Below, piece after piece: positions 1 to 13,130 of a stretch of DNA of 64,000 nt. Below the pieces are notes generated by a model that made no database searches, had not been told where the DNA came from, and worked only from the letters and a program-made list of their open reading frames with translations. Origin of the DNA: Proteromonas lacertae (taxonomy: Eukaryota; Sar; Bigyra; Opalinata; Proteromonadidae); assembly GCA_002245135.1 (NCBI GenBank), contig NGBS01000297.1:186001-250000 (forward strand). The letters are read 5' to 3'. A program made the translations under genes and the position numbers. Every line of letters starts with the position of its first letter. The stretch's first letter is position 1.

Positions 1-3000
1 CATATTCTTTTATTTCCTGAATAAATTAAAAACAACAAATATACTTTCCATATCATTTGTAATGATGAATTATCTACCTGTTTACTTATTTCTTTTTCTT
101 TAATAGTATAAAAGTTATCTATATCTTTGTATATGATTGATTCATTTGGTATTTTCATTTCTTGTTTAATCTTGTTCAATTCGTTCTTTCTTTTATTTCT
201 ATAATTGCATAATAATAATAAAAGTTAGTAATACATTTCTTCTATACATTTCTGTTTCATTGAATTGATAATAATTTTTGTTATTTCATTCAATTTCTAT
301 TTCATAATTATAACGTAGTAATAAATACATTTTGAACTTCAAGTATTGAAGTTATTGTGTTCTTCTCATCTAACTTGAATTGGGACTTTATAACTTCAAT
401 TTCATTCTTAATACTACTATCAGTTTTTATATCGTTTATTCCCTCTAATGTTGATTTTCTATAATATCTAATTATATAGGTAAATACATTTGTATATCTA
501 CAGATTTAAATAATTCATCTACCATTTTCCCATATTCATCTCTCATCATATCATATGCTGAGTATAATAATGATGCATTAGTTTTATTATTTAATATGCT
601 AGGTTTTATTATTTTAACTATATTCTCTAACTTATTCTTTATTTCATTACATTTTATTGCTTTGATTTCATTTTCAATGTTATTTCTAAATATATATAGT
701 TCACTATTATACAAGTGTTGGTTAACCATATTCCTAATTACCTCTAAACAAATTTGAAGTCCTTCTCCAATGGACTATTCAGTAATATTATATACGATAA
801 ATACATTACTGATGGATTGTATATCTTCTGTTTTTATATCAGGTTTCTTCAGTAATTCTGAATTTTGTTTCAATAATTTTTGAAAGACAGATGTGTCTAT
901 TTCAGTCAATGATGAAATCATGTATTGATAATCAGTTCTATTTATTGTATATATTTCAATTATACATTTGTTTTTGAAGATACTCTATTTCTGTTGGTAT
1001 AATTGATTCACTTTTCTCTGATAATTTCTATATATGTTTAATGTTATGGTTTATACTTCATATAAGTCTAACAAACATCCACATTTCATATTTGTATTAC
1101 AATTTGTTATTCCATTACAAAATCTTTGGAGTTCTTTTCTGTATGAATTATCAACAGGAAATAATTTACAGCTTTCGATAATATTAGATCTGTTAAATAA
1201 GAAACTATAGATATATACTTCAAACTCATTATTTTGCTAATAAAAGTATTCTTCAATTCATAAAACAACTTTGTTAATTTCTATCAAGATTAACATACTG
1301 CTATAATATACATTTTCATATTCTTTTATTACTTTAATGCTTGATTTATTATTTATTTTTGGCTTATACTCATCAATTAACGATTTTAGTGATAATATCA
1401 ACTCATCTTTACTATTTAACAAGCTTACTTCTTTTTCAATATTCCCACTAATAAAATATAACAAAATATCACACATACATATTCTTCAAAATAACAATTT
1501 TCTGTTGTTCTAAATATCTCTTATTATACTGTAATAATTTCTTATATTCAGCATAAATTAAAGATGCATCTTGTACTTTTATATTAATTGAAGTATAAAA
1601 TCTATTTAATTCGCTATTCTCATTTCCAAAAAGATCTTTCATTGATTGACTACAACAGATATATACTAAATATACATTTCTACATCAATCAACAACTTTA
1701 TAGTTGCATTTATTTTCCCCACATTTTCATTGAAACACTAAATCACATATATAGATACTCATAATAATTCATACTATTTGAATCTTTATTAAATCAGTTA
1801 GTTCAATACTACAATTGTTCAATTGCTGTAACAAATCTTCGAAACTCTTATACAAATGTTTCATTTCTGAGCTTTGAATTATGTCTAATAAAGCTATACA
1901 ATTATTTCTATTTGATAATATAAATAGTAATATTCTGAAATACATTTCTTTTTCAAGACTATTTTTATTAATATATTTATATTGTTTTTCATAGTTATTA
2001 ATCTCCTATTATAGAAATAAAATGAATGATAATAAAATACATTCCATTCTTTTATAATTTCAGAAACTTCTTTAGAATCTTTAATGATTCTTACCTTTGA
2101 TAAGTAGAAATTCATATAATTTTGTGCAATCGATGAATCATTCTTATACTGATTCAATTCATTACATTTCTTTTCACTAATATAATTATATTCCAATTCA
2201 TATACATAAACTTATGACAGTTATTCTTCATAATCGAAAATATTGATTTGATTTTACCATTTATAACCTACATGTAAAGAAAATTGTATATGTTTATCTT
2301 ATATAATACATACTTTCTCTTCTTCAATAATTGATGATAAAGTTTGAAACTTACTTCTATCAAGATTTATGCTTAATGATGATAATTCATTTGTTATATT
2401 CAAATCTTTAAGTGATTCTTGATCTGTCAATTCACACACATTACTTCTATATAAATATAACAATATATTCTTTAAATAAAATACTTGATATGTAGTTTCA
2501 GTGTATTAAAAGCTTCATTTACCAATATTTCATATTTTTCATAAACAATGTTGTATAATTCCATCACTTGTTTTGTATCTTCAGGTATAACTGCTAAATA
2601 ATTATTGATAAGAGCACATAACTCTGTTTTCATTGGATGACTATTTGGTACCATTCTCACTTCAGTCTTTATATGATTTCTATTCTCAATAATCACAACA
2701 AATAATATATACAGAAATTCATTAAAATATCCAAAACATTTATTGTAACTTCCTTTTAGTTCTTCTATATCTTTTGTGAGACTATTAATATTAGTATAAG
2801 GAGTATTCTTTTGCTTTATTCTTATAAGCAAAGTTGAAAGATATTGAGAAAATTCTTCTATTTTTTCATTTTGTATATCTATTTCACCAACAAAATGTTG
2901 ATATTCATATCTAATATATGTATAATGGTTATAATATATACATTTGCCTCTCTAAATCATTCTTTAGTTCTGCAATTCTTTGTTGATTATCATCATAGTA

Positions 3001-4868
3001 TTTTATTTGATTTTCAATGTTCTTAGAATGTTCTACTTCTATTTTTATCAATGAAGATATAACAGCATTTTTCTCTTCTTCATCCTCATTTTCACAACAA
3101 TTATTAATGAGATCTAATACAACACTGATTAAATCTTTAAACGGATTATCTGATTCACTTTCTGTAACTTCACTTATCATTTTTTCTCTGCATTTATATT
3201 ATTGAATAATATTATACATTTCTTCAGTTATTCTACATATTCTATATCCAAGTATCTTGTTCCTTAAAAGTCTAACAACTACTATATATACATAATATGG
3301 TCTATTTTCACAATTTATTTTCTTGTACTCCATATCTATTCTTTTGAATTTTTCATACACATCATCCAATTTTCTTGAAGTATTATTCCTATGTAATTAT
3401 AACATATTAAAAAAGAATATCATACTCTTTACAAATAAAACAATTTGCAGTATAATTGACGATGTTGTATTTCCATTTACCTTCTTCAATTAAACCATAA
3501 TAACTATTTCCATAACTGATATCTTCATCCATGTTTATTGTTCGATTGATCTTTATTTCATTTCCAATATTATCTAAATAATTCTCTATTGTTGTTTGTA
3601 ATAACGGAATTCTTAAACTTCCACCTACTATTACTACTTCAATTAATCTCTTTTCTTCATTAGATATTTTACTCTCATTTAATACTGCTTTTATTCCTTC
3701 TTTTAGTTCTTTGTCTATTTCATTCTTCTTTACTAAATCATTTAATTCATTTACACTGAATGTTGAGTCAAAATCATCATCTCCTAAATCAATTGAAACA
3801 TTTATCTATTTAAAATAGAATAACAATACAGAATATTTATATATATTATATTTATACATCACTAGCTCCTTGAGCACTTAGTTTTTCTTTCATCTTTATT
3901 ATCTCATTCTTCACTTTTAGATAATTCTTTTCTTTTCCTACTTCAAATATATCTATTTTCATCTTATCTTCAATTATTTCTCTAAAATGATTTATTAATA
4001 TATTATCTATTCTCATTCCACATAAATCATTTATGGTTTTAGTTTGGATTATTTTTACTTCATTCTTTCCATATTCATTTAAACAAATATTCGTTTTTAA
4101 ATAACCCATATCTACAAATAATACTTTCTTTTTACTTTCTTCATCAACAAATTTCGAATCATTTTCATATCCAAAACATAAACTACATGATAAATATTCA
4201 GGAATTATTTCTACTTTCTTAAATCCATTTGATTCGAAGATTTTTCTTAATAATTCGATTTGATAGTTGTTATAATCAGAAGGTATCTAAAGTAATAAAT
4301 TAAAAATAATGATAATAATAATATACAGATATAATAATTTCTTGTAAACCAATCCTTAATTCTGGAATCTTTAGATCTATCGTATAATTTATATAATTTG
4401 CATATGCGTAGTATATATCACTTACAGAAAGTGATATTTTACCTAATTGATGGTCGATCTGTTAATTATATAATGCTTGATAGAATATACAATGAATTCT
4501 ACTTCTCCTACAACTGATTGTGTAATTGGTTCTGTGTAATGATATGCGTTTATATTATTAATATCTTCATAATCACAACAAAATAAGTCCTTCACAACTT
4601 TTATCACTTTTTTGTAGTTTTTTGTTCCCTAATTAAGTAAATTAAAAAGTAATACACTAGAGCTCTTTATAAACAACCTTTTGGTTGAAAAATCAATAAA
4701 TAAACTATGTATTATTAATATGGAAAGTATACTCGCTTTTTTTCTGACTATACACATTTTCGATGATTCTAACTATAATTTCCTTTTGCTTAGCACCTAT
4801 ATGAGCACCTGATAATTTATAAAAAACAGCACCAAAGTCTAACCCAAGAATACTTATCTCTTGATGAC
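1..4868 (-). CDS. Giant Hsp70-head/helical-tail protein, copy 1 (partial at the left edge)
   Basis: The head is a degenerate Hsp70/Hsp110-type ATPase. A phosphate-1 loop reading GLDFGAVFYKLSG lies near 4830, VDMGYLKTN near 4100, KLSAQGASD near 3860 and VGGSLRIP near 3620. From about 3400 to base 1 follow many short exons of Lys/Glu/Asn-rich, apparently helical sequence, joined by 20-50 nt GTAT..TAG introns that keep one frame (checked at about 3390, 3200, 2930, 2480, 810 and 700). The stop lies outside the window. Bases 3470-4283 are nearly identical to the copies at 10.6-11.4 kb and 22.4-23.3 kb, but this copy carries extra introns in the head. I could not find the first exon: no in-frame ATG precedes the GLDFG exon, so the 5' end is open or lost. 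A chaperone activity cannot be assumed because the Gly-rich phosphate-2 loop is absent. Confidence 0.6.
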
Positions 4869-5165
4869 CTATGAATAATAATTAGTTTGGGTGATATGAT
4901 GTTTAATTGGAGGTAAATAAAAAGAATATGAATAATGAGAGATTATACATACTCTCAGAGTTATAAAAATCCACTTTTTATATTCTTATTTTACAGTATA
5001 TATCCAATTTTATTTGCAATACTTAGATTAATTCACTAGTATAATAACAAATATATAGAATAATACAATAAAAACAAAGATATAACAATCAATTAATTAA
5101 TTTAGGAAATATCACTAACATCCAAAAATAATACAACACACAACTTCCACAGTATATCTATATTC

Positions 5166-6216
5166 TCAAATTCTCTTTTTAATGAGTTGATACTGTGTTA
5201 CTTCCCTTTCTATTATCCTATTAATCTTTTTACTTTTACATGAGAGTAATAATACAAATTGAGTTGCTAAAGTATGAATTAATGGTATTTTAATCTCTTC
5301 ATTCATCATTACATCAACTATTATTGCTGGATAAGTTCTTAATATTAAACCATTCTTCTTATTGACTTTTAAAAACTCATTTTCATAATACTCTATCATT
5401 TGTAATGATGTTAAATTTAAACTTTGAATTAATACTATTTAGAGTGGTTAAATAAAAAAATAATATACATTGAAACAATGGTAACAACACCTCTGTTTTA
5501 CTATTGTAATATAAATAATCTAATAGATAATCATATAGATTATTATCTCTATAAAATTTTCTTTGATTATTGTCATATTCATATAAATATAGTAACATTG
5601 AAAACCCGTAAAACTAATAGAAATTATATGCATAATATTATATACTTCTATTTTATCATTATCAATATTATCATATATTAGAGTAAATAACAGTTTTAAA
5701 TTATGAGGAAGTATTAAAAATGATGATAAATCATCTGTATATTGAAATAAAGTATAGAATAATTGAAATGAATATCTATTGATTTATTAATAATATATAT
5801 ACTGAATCAATGCTTGAGAATGATATACTCTAACAGAAGTGACAATATAGTTGACTAACTTATTCTCCAGATATACAGAAAGATATGAACAGTCGGTTGT
5901 AATTTGAGTAATTATAGGTTTTATTGATTGCTATTAGTAATATTAACATCGATTATACAATAATATCATCTTCAGATATACTACATTTCAATGATTCCAA
6001 TAATTGGTATGGAGAAGCTAAATTTGATGGAAATTTTGATTTCTTTGAATCAAATGTAGTGTTGTAGATGTTTTGAAATTTTATTCTTCTTTGAAAATGC
6101 TTATCTTTAGGAAATGATATAACTTCTTTAATAGATGGCTTTATACTATCATTTTTGTATGTACTATTACCATTATTATTTTTATCTATTTTACCAAACC
6201 CTGGAAATACTAGCAT
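5166..6216 (-). CDS. Unrecognised helical protein inside the giant-gene array
   Basis: The ATG at 6216 opens a first exon encoding MLVFPGFGKIDKNNNG and a basic, Ser/Lys-rich segment. Exons joined by introns near 5930, 5800, 5640 and 5440 keep one frame to the TGA at 5166. The result is a protein of about 310 residues. After the polar first 60 residues it is rich in Leu, Ile, Tyr and Asn with helix-like spacing, and could be an armadillo/HEAT-like solenoid, but I see no repeat clear enough to claim one. There is no signal peptide and no catalytic motif I recognise. It lies on the same strand as the giant genes, 153 bp after the next gene upstream ends. Its short PAIIVDVMM stretch resembles the PAIIVRQLL stretch in the tail of the largest array gene (near 25.4 kb), so it may be a detached tail fragment of that family. 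Confidence 0.55.
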
Positions 6217-6369
6217 TCTTTCAAATTATTAAATACAAAACAATACCAAAAATACAATATTTGAATGTATTAAGATAAACAACAATCAATAAAGAATATG
6301 AACATTATATTTAAGTCATTTTGTATGAAGAATGAAAATATACTTCAAATTGAAGTTATTGATTCACTT

Positions 6370-9300
6370 CTATTTCATTGAGTGTTTTATTTCTGATTTA
6401 GCTTCAGATGAAGTTTTTCCTTCTTGTTTTGGTTTATTCTTAGTTAATGAGTTTCTTTGATTTTGTTTATTCTTTGTTTTGAATTTGGTTGGTGGTGGTG
6501 GTTTTGTTACTAGTGGTTGTTGATGTTGGGTTACTGCTATATTTTTGTAGTTATTACTTCTAGTCCCTTCTGTAGATAATACTTTTTCTTCAGGTGATTT
6601 TGATGGATTTACTGGCAAATCTTTTGGTTGAACAGGAGTGTCTTTCTTTAATATATCAACTGTAGTTAATGCTGTAGATGTTGTAGAAGGTGCTATTTCT
6701 TCTTTTGATATTGTAGTTTGAGTTAGTGTTGATGAATTTGCTATAACATCTTTATTTGCATGACTTTCTACTGGATTTGCTTCAACTGGTAAATTATCAT
6801 CGTTAGAAGGTTGATTAGATTGAGATTTTGCAGCTATATTATCCATTTCTGGAGGAGATGTGTTTTGTTCATTAGTGTTTAATGCTGAAGAATTAGATGA
6901 AGTCAATCCATTTGTATTTGTTGTTTCAGTTCTATTAACATTTTTTAATTCATTGTATATTTCTGAAAGAGTTTTGAATGTAATGTTCATTTCTTTTGAG
7001 AATCTTTCTACAGTGATATTCTTTTCTGTTTCTATTTCATCATAACATTTCTTCCAATAATTATCACATTTATCATCAATTTTATAATTCTCCAATTCTT
7101 TAAGATTATATTTATCATACAAATTAACAACATTATCTTTGACTAAGTTCTTTTCTATTGAAAATATAAAATAATTGAAGCTAAATACAATTGATCAATT
7201 TTTCTTGTTTTAATTGAAATCATAAAAACAATTATTTGATTTACAATATTCAATGTATTTGGGTATTATTTCTTTTATTAATTCTTCTGTGTATACTGTT
7301 TCTTCTGTTTATCTCTTTCTTCTTTATTGATAAACGTTAAAGAATCAATTGTTATTGAAAATATTTCACTAACAAATAATATATCATATAGGAATACTAA
7401 TATTTTTCTATATTTTTCTTTATTTCATTCACTTTGTTTGTATGAATTACCTTAAAATTCTAAATTCTATAATATAAAATACATACAACTAAATTTTGAA
7501 AAGTTATTGATGAAAATGGTTTTTTCATATTCAACAGTTTATCATAATATGATTTATAAATTTTCAATGACTCTTCAGTAATGAAATTGAATAATTCTTT
7601 GTCTTTCTCCACAGATTCAATTATTAATTTCATATTCTCTCTAAAATAGATAATATAATTGATTATACTTTTTGTTTGTTAATTCTGTATATAATCTATC
7701 AGCTAATTCTAGTTTCATCTTTTCTACATCCTATTATTATTAATTAAGACAACAGATATTTTTATACAACAAATGCTATTATTGATTTTGTTGCAGAATG
7801 TTTCACATTGTCAATTTCATTATATTTTTCAATTATTGTTTTTACATCTTTCTCATTCTTTATTTTTTCTAATAATAACTTTGTTTTATTTCTAATTTTA
7901 TTATAAGTAAAAATATTCATACATATTCTCTGCAATTCTGCTAATAATTATTTCTTTTACTTTTTCAATTTCTTCTTCAATTTTCTTATTAATATCATTC
8001 AAACTATTAAATGCTTCTTTTTTATAACCTTTTGAAGAAAAGTCTTTTATTTTGTTCAAATTAATATCTTTCATTATATCACCTAAATATGCTTTATTTT
8101 CTTCTGCAGTATTTAAAAGTTTCTTAATTCTTTCTCTAATAAAATGATAAGCATATATTAATACTGTTTATGATTTACACTGATTAAAATAAGGGAATTC
8201 TTCATTATAAATGCTTTCTATTTATAACACAAACAAATATATACATTATTTAAATCAAAGACTTCTTTAATTGATCTATTTCTATTTACTTCTTCTTTTT
8301 GTTTCAAAACATCATCAATTTTTCTTTTCTTTTCTTCATCTTTAATTTTATCTTTTTGTTTCTCAATATCTTCACAATATTTATTGAATGAATTTTTGTA
8401 AAAAGAAATAATTATATCCACTTGAGTTTGTATTTCCTAGTATACAGTATTGTTGATTGAGATTATACTTTTTCTATATTCATTATTTCTTTAAAACCAA
8501 TATCATAATCTTCATTCAATTTTGGTATTGATTCTTCAATAATTTTCAATAATTCATCTTTACTATCCATTTTGTTCTTTATTAGTTCTACATCTGATTT
8601 ATGTTTATTTATTATTTCTTTCAATTTATTCTTTTTTTCTATTAGATTTTTACCCACTTCTGTTTTACACTCCTATTAAATATAAAATGTATAGAAATAC
8701 ATCAAAATCATTACATATTCTTACAAGATCTGTTTGTTGTTCTTTCATTCTTCCATTCAAATATGATTCTAGTTTTTCTAATATTTCATCTGGTTTGTTG
8801 TAATCTTTTATTTCACTTAGAATTCCATGTCTATTTTTTTAATTAAGTAATAACATACATGTAATTATGATATTCTGTTTTGATCATTCCTGGAAGCCTG
8901 GCTTTATCATTACTCAATTCCTATTACAGATAAATTCATTCTTTATACATTTATATATTTACAATAATCTTTTAGTGATTTATTCTCCTTCTTTAAACCA
9001 CTTTTAATGTTTGTTATTGATGTTTTAAATGAATCTATATTCTTAGATTTTAACTTTATAGTGTTAATCTCCTTTTCATAATCATCACATAATTTTTCTA
9101 CTCGCTTTTTTGTTTCTTCAACAATACCATCATAATCCATTAAATATGCCTTTTAATATAAAATAAAGTGTTTTATACAGAATAAAAGTTGAATATTGTT
9201 GTAATATCATTATTAGATTGATTATTGGTATGATCATTATGAAAAGATTGCATTTTCATTCTTGTCATATCTTCACCCTTTAATAACTTCATATTTTCGT

Positions 9301-12300
9301 TTATTTCTTTTCTAAATAATACAATACTATAAAAACAATATACTGCAACTTAGTAAGATTATCTATATAATATTTTATAATTGGTTTTGATTCTAATTCA
9401 ATATTCTAATATTTATAAGATAAACAATATACAGATTTAATTTCATAAATATCTTTAAGAGTATTGAAACTTGTTTTTACATTATCTATTGAACTTTCAA
9501 CTATTACTTTAAGAGTATCAATTTTAATATATTTTGGAATTTGCTTTTCTATTTCTGGAAGTATATCACATATTTCATATCTAGAAAAACATTCATAACA
9601 AACATTATACAAATATCTAATAAACAGATGTTTTACATTCTTTATTATTGTCTTGTATTGTGGAATTGCATTCTACAATAAATAATCGAAATAATAATTA
9701 TATACTAAATATATTCTGTAAATATCTTCTATTCTATCAGGTAATTGTGATGGTATATTATTAACTAATTTGTTTAATTCATTCTTCATTTCAATAGGTA
9801 ATTTACTATTTGATGATTCAGTCTTTAATTCATTAAAATCATTTTCAAAATCATCTTTGATTCTACTATATTTTTCTTGGATTTCTTTAAAACAATCATT
9901 TATTTTATCAATTCTAACAAACGAATGAATTTCAATTATTAAATTATTCAAATAGTTAGATAATTCAGCAATTGATTGATATATTTTATCATCGATTGAT
10001 TTAACCGCTCTTTGATAATCATATCTATTTCACAATAAATACTAATTATAATAATATACATTGATGATTCTAAATCATTTCTCTTCTTCATCACAATTCC
10101 ATAATTTTTATCATAATCATAAAACTCTATTTCATTTTTCCTACTTTGCTTTACTATTTCACCTACACTGAACAATATTTCTATTTCGTTATGAATGTAA
10201 TTATAATATCCTTCTGTTATTCTTATGAGTTGATTTAAACTACCATCTTTTACTATTTCTCCTGATAAAACTATAGAAAATATCTTTATAACTGTATAGA
10301 ATTCTTTAACTGTTGAAGTGTTATTATCTTTTAATTTTGATTCTCTATGTCAAATATAATACAACAATTTTTATACATTCTTTCTATTCTCTTTTTCATT
10401 TCATCAACATTTATTTCTTCTCTATCAATAATACATTTCAATTTGTTCATTTCATCATTTATACAATCATCCATTTGTCTTAATATCTCTTTATCATCTT
10501 CTTTTATTTTCTTCCTTTTCATATTCAACATTAAATAATTCAAACATATTAATAATGATTCTGTCTTTGATTGTGGAATTGATATTATATTATTCATCAC
10601 ATCTTCATTATCTTCATTTACTATTCTATATTTCCATTTACCTTCTTCAATTAAACCATAATAACTATTTCCATAACTGATATCTTCATCCATGTTTATT
10701 GTTCGATTGATTTTTATTTCATTTTCTATACTCTTCAAATATTCTTCTATTGTTGTTTGTAATAACGGAATTCTTAAACTTCCACCTACTATTACTACTT
10801 CAATTAATCTCTTTTCTTCATTAGATATTTTACTCTCATTTAATACTGCTTTTATTCCTTCTTTTAGTTCTTTGTCTATTTCCATTCTTCTTTACTAAAT
10901 CATTTAATTCATTTACACTGAATGTTGAGTCAAAATCATCATCTCCTAAATCAATTGAAACATTTATCTATTTAAAATAGAATAACAATACAGAATATTT
11001 ATATATATTATATTTATACATCACTAGCTCCTTGAGCACTTAGTTTTTCTTTCATCTTTATTATCTCATTCTTCACTTTTAGATAATTCTTTTCTTTTCC
11101 TACTTCAAATATATCTATTTTCATCTTATCTTCAATTATTTCTCTAAAATGATTTATTAATATATTATCTATTCTCATTCCACATAAATCATTTATGGTT
11201 TTAGTTTGGATTATTTTTACTTCATTCTTTCCATATTCATTTAAACAAATATTCGTTTTTAAATAACCCATATCTACAAATAATACTTTCTTTTTACTTT
11301 CTTCATCAACAAATTTCGAATCATTTTCATATCCAAAACATAAACTACATGATAAATATTCAGGAATTATTTCTACTTTCTTAAATCCATTTGATTCGAA
11401 GATTCTTCTCAATAATTCGATTTGATAGTTGTTATAATCACATGGAACTGATAAGATACACTTGATTTTATCCATATTATTCTTTTCTTTTATATATTCA
11501 TATATGTGATTTGCATAACTACTGTATATATCATTCACATTTAATATCTTTTCACCTAATCCTATATTATGGATTCTAAATCCTATCTCATCATTTTCTA
11601 TTTCTATTATTGATTCAGGATAGTGAGAGTGATTTTTGAGAATTTCACTAGTTTCACTGAATTTCTTTCCAAATAAGTCTTTGATTGTCGTTATTACATT
11701 CTTGAAATTCTTAACTGCCTAATAACAATATATATAAGTTAATATAGAATAGAATATACAGTGGTACTTTTACCAAATAATCGATTATTTGTCATATCAA
11801 TGAATAATCTATTTAATAATAAACATAATCATAACCAATACTGAGTTTTCTTTTGACTGTAAACATCTTCTATGATTTTTGGAACTATTGGTTCAATTCT
11901 ATTATCATATCCACTTAATACATAATTATTTCCTCCAAAATCGATTCCAACTATGAAGTTGATATTCTCATTTGTTGATTTCATTTCTTCTCTTCTATTA
12001 CATTCAAAATAATCATTTAATGTCATTTGAACTGGAAGTGGATTGATTGGATGATTCATTTTTATACCAATTTCTTCGAATATTCTTTCTGCTTCACATT
12101 TCTCATCTTCATACACTTTTGGTTCTTGATTTTCTATAACAAATAAATAAATATAAATTATATACTTTTCAGTAATTCGATTATTTTACAGATTTCGATT
12201 CTTTTATTTACTTCTTTTTCTATTATTAATTTTAATATTTCTTTTAACATATAGGGACTGTCTTTACTTACTTCATATTCACATCTCATTATTTTATCAA

Positions 12301-13007
12301 CATCTTCATCTTTAAATAAATCTTCCCCAATTATATATTTATAAAGTAATAAACCATAATTCCATTTATCTACACTTATATCTAGCTCTTTATTACTCAA
12401 TTCTTCTGGACTTAAATATTTCGTTTCTTTCTTTTTTACATTATTCTTTCGAATGTAAATCAACCCATAATCACATATTTTGATTTTATCACTTACTTTA
12501 TCATATAAAATATTCGATGGAGTTAAATTCGAATGAATTATTTTGTTGTTATGTAATTCTAATAATCCTTCTCCTATTTCAATCAGATGTCTTTCTATAT
12601 CAGGTGAGTGAATATCTGCTGAATATATCTCATAATATGGTCTAACTGTGAATAATAGATTATCTTTCAGTAATGCTTTTGAAATAGATGAAAGATAATA
12701 ATTGTTGCATGCTTGGAGTTTTGCAATCTAGATATTTGATAGAATTAAAATATACATAATTGTCTATATCCTCTTTAGACAATTTTGTTTTGAGAATCTT
12801 AACAATAAAATATTTTTCTATTTTCTTTGATTTTACTTTACATGTAATCTCATCATTACTACTGTATAATCTCTCTTTACACTACAAATTATTTGAAAAT
12901 CATACTATATAATTCATTTTACTGTCTATATTTGTCTAGAAATAATCATTTATAGCAAATTATACAAAATCATAATCTTTAACCCCTATATCGTTAAATA
13001 AAGCCAT
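6370..13007 (-). CDS. Giant pseudokinase-Hsp70-helical tail fusion protein
   Basis: The ATG at 13007 starts MALFNDIGVKDYDF. A kinase-like domain follows, with YFIVKILK as the VAIK-like Lys, IIHSNLTPSNIL for the catalytic loop, ICDYGL for DFG and YLSPEEL for APE. The catalytic HRD Asp is Asn, so it is probably inactive. The kinase exon splices in frame through a 32-nt intron (12133-12164) to a linker and then an Hsp70 head: GIDFGGNNYVLSG near 11925, VDMGYLKTN near 11260 and VGGSLRIP near 10790. The tail is charged and helical over many small exons. It ends in a Thr/Ser/Pro/Gln-rich region (7045-6373) and a TAG at 6370. Compared with its two near-identical paralogues, this copy has one extra base near 10880 that breaks the Hsp70 frame. 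It could be an assembly error, a damaged gene or a frameshift site. Confidence 0.65.
10629..11800. repeat. Hsp70-head block shared by three array genes
   Basis: The DNA here is nearly identical to 22440-23640 and, for the part 10629-11445, to 3470-4283. Identity extends through the intron at about 10970-11020, which is normally free to change, so the copies were made or homogenised recently. The tails beyond are diverged. Confidence 0.85.
12163..12656. repeat. Pseudokinase C-lobe block, copy A
   Basis: This roughly 494-bp block matches 17221-17714 in the next gene with only three differences that I can see, near 12420. It covers the kinase C-lobe and stops abruptly at both ends: the upstream N-lobe exons and the downstream linker are unrelated at DNA level. 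The sharp edges suggest gene conversion or domain shuffling rather than ordinary divergence. Confidence 0.85.
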
Positions 13008-13130
13008 TTTCGTTAAGCTTGGCTCGACTTTCAATTTACAGTGGTTGTTATTAAAGTTAACTTTTTATGAAAACAATAAAAATTAGAAAATACTACATCA
13101 AATTAATTACATGAATATGAATATTCGATA

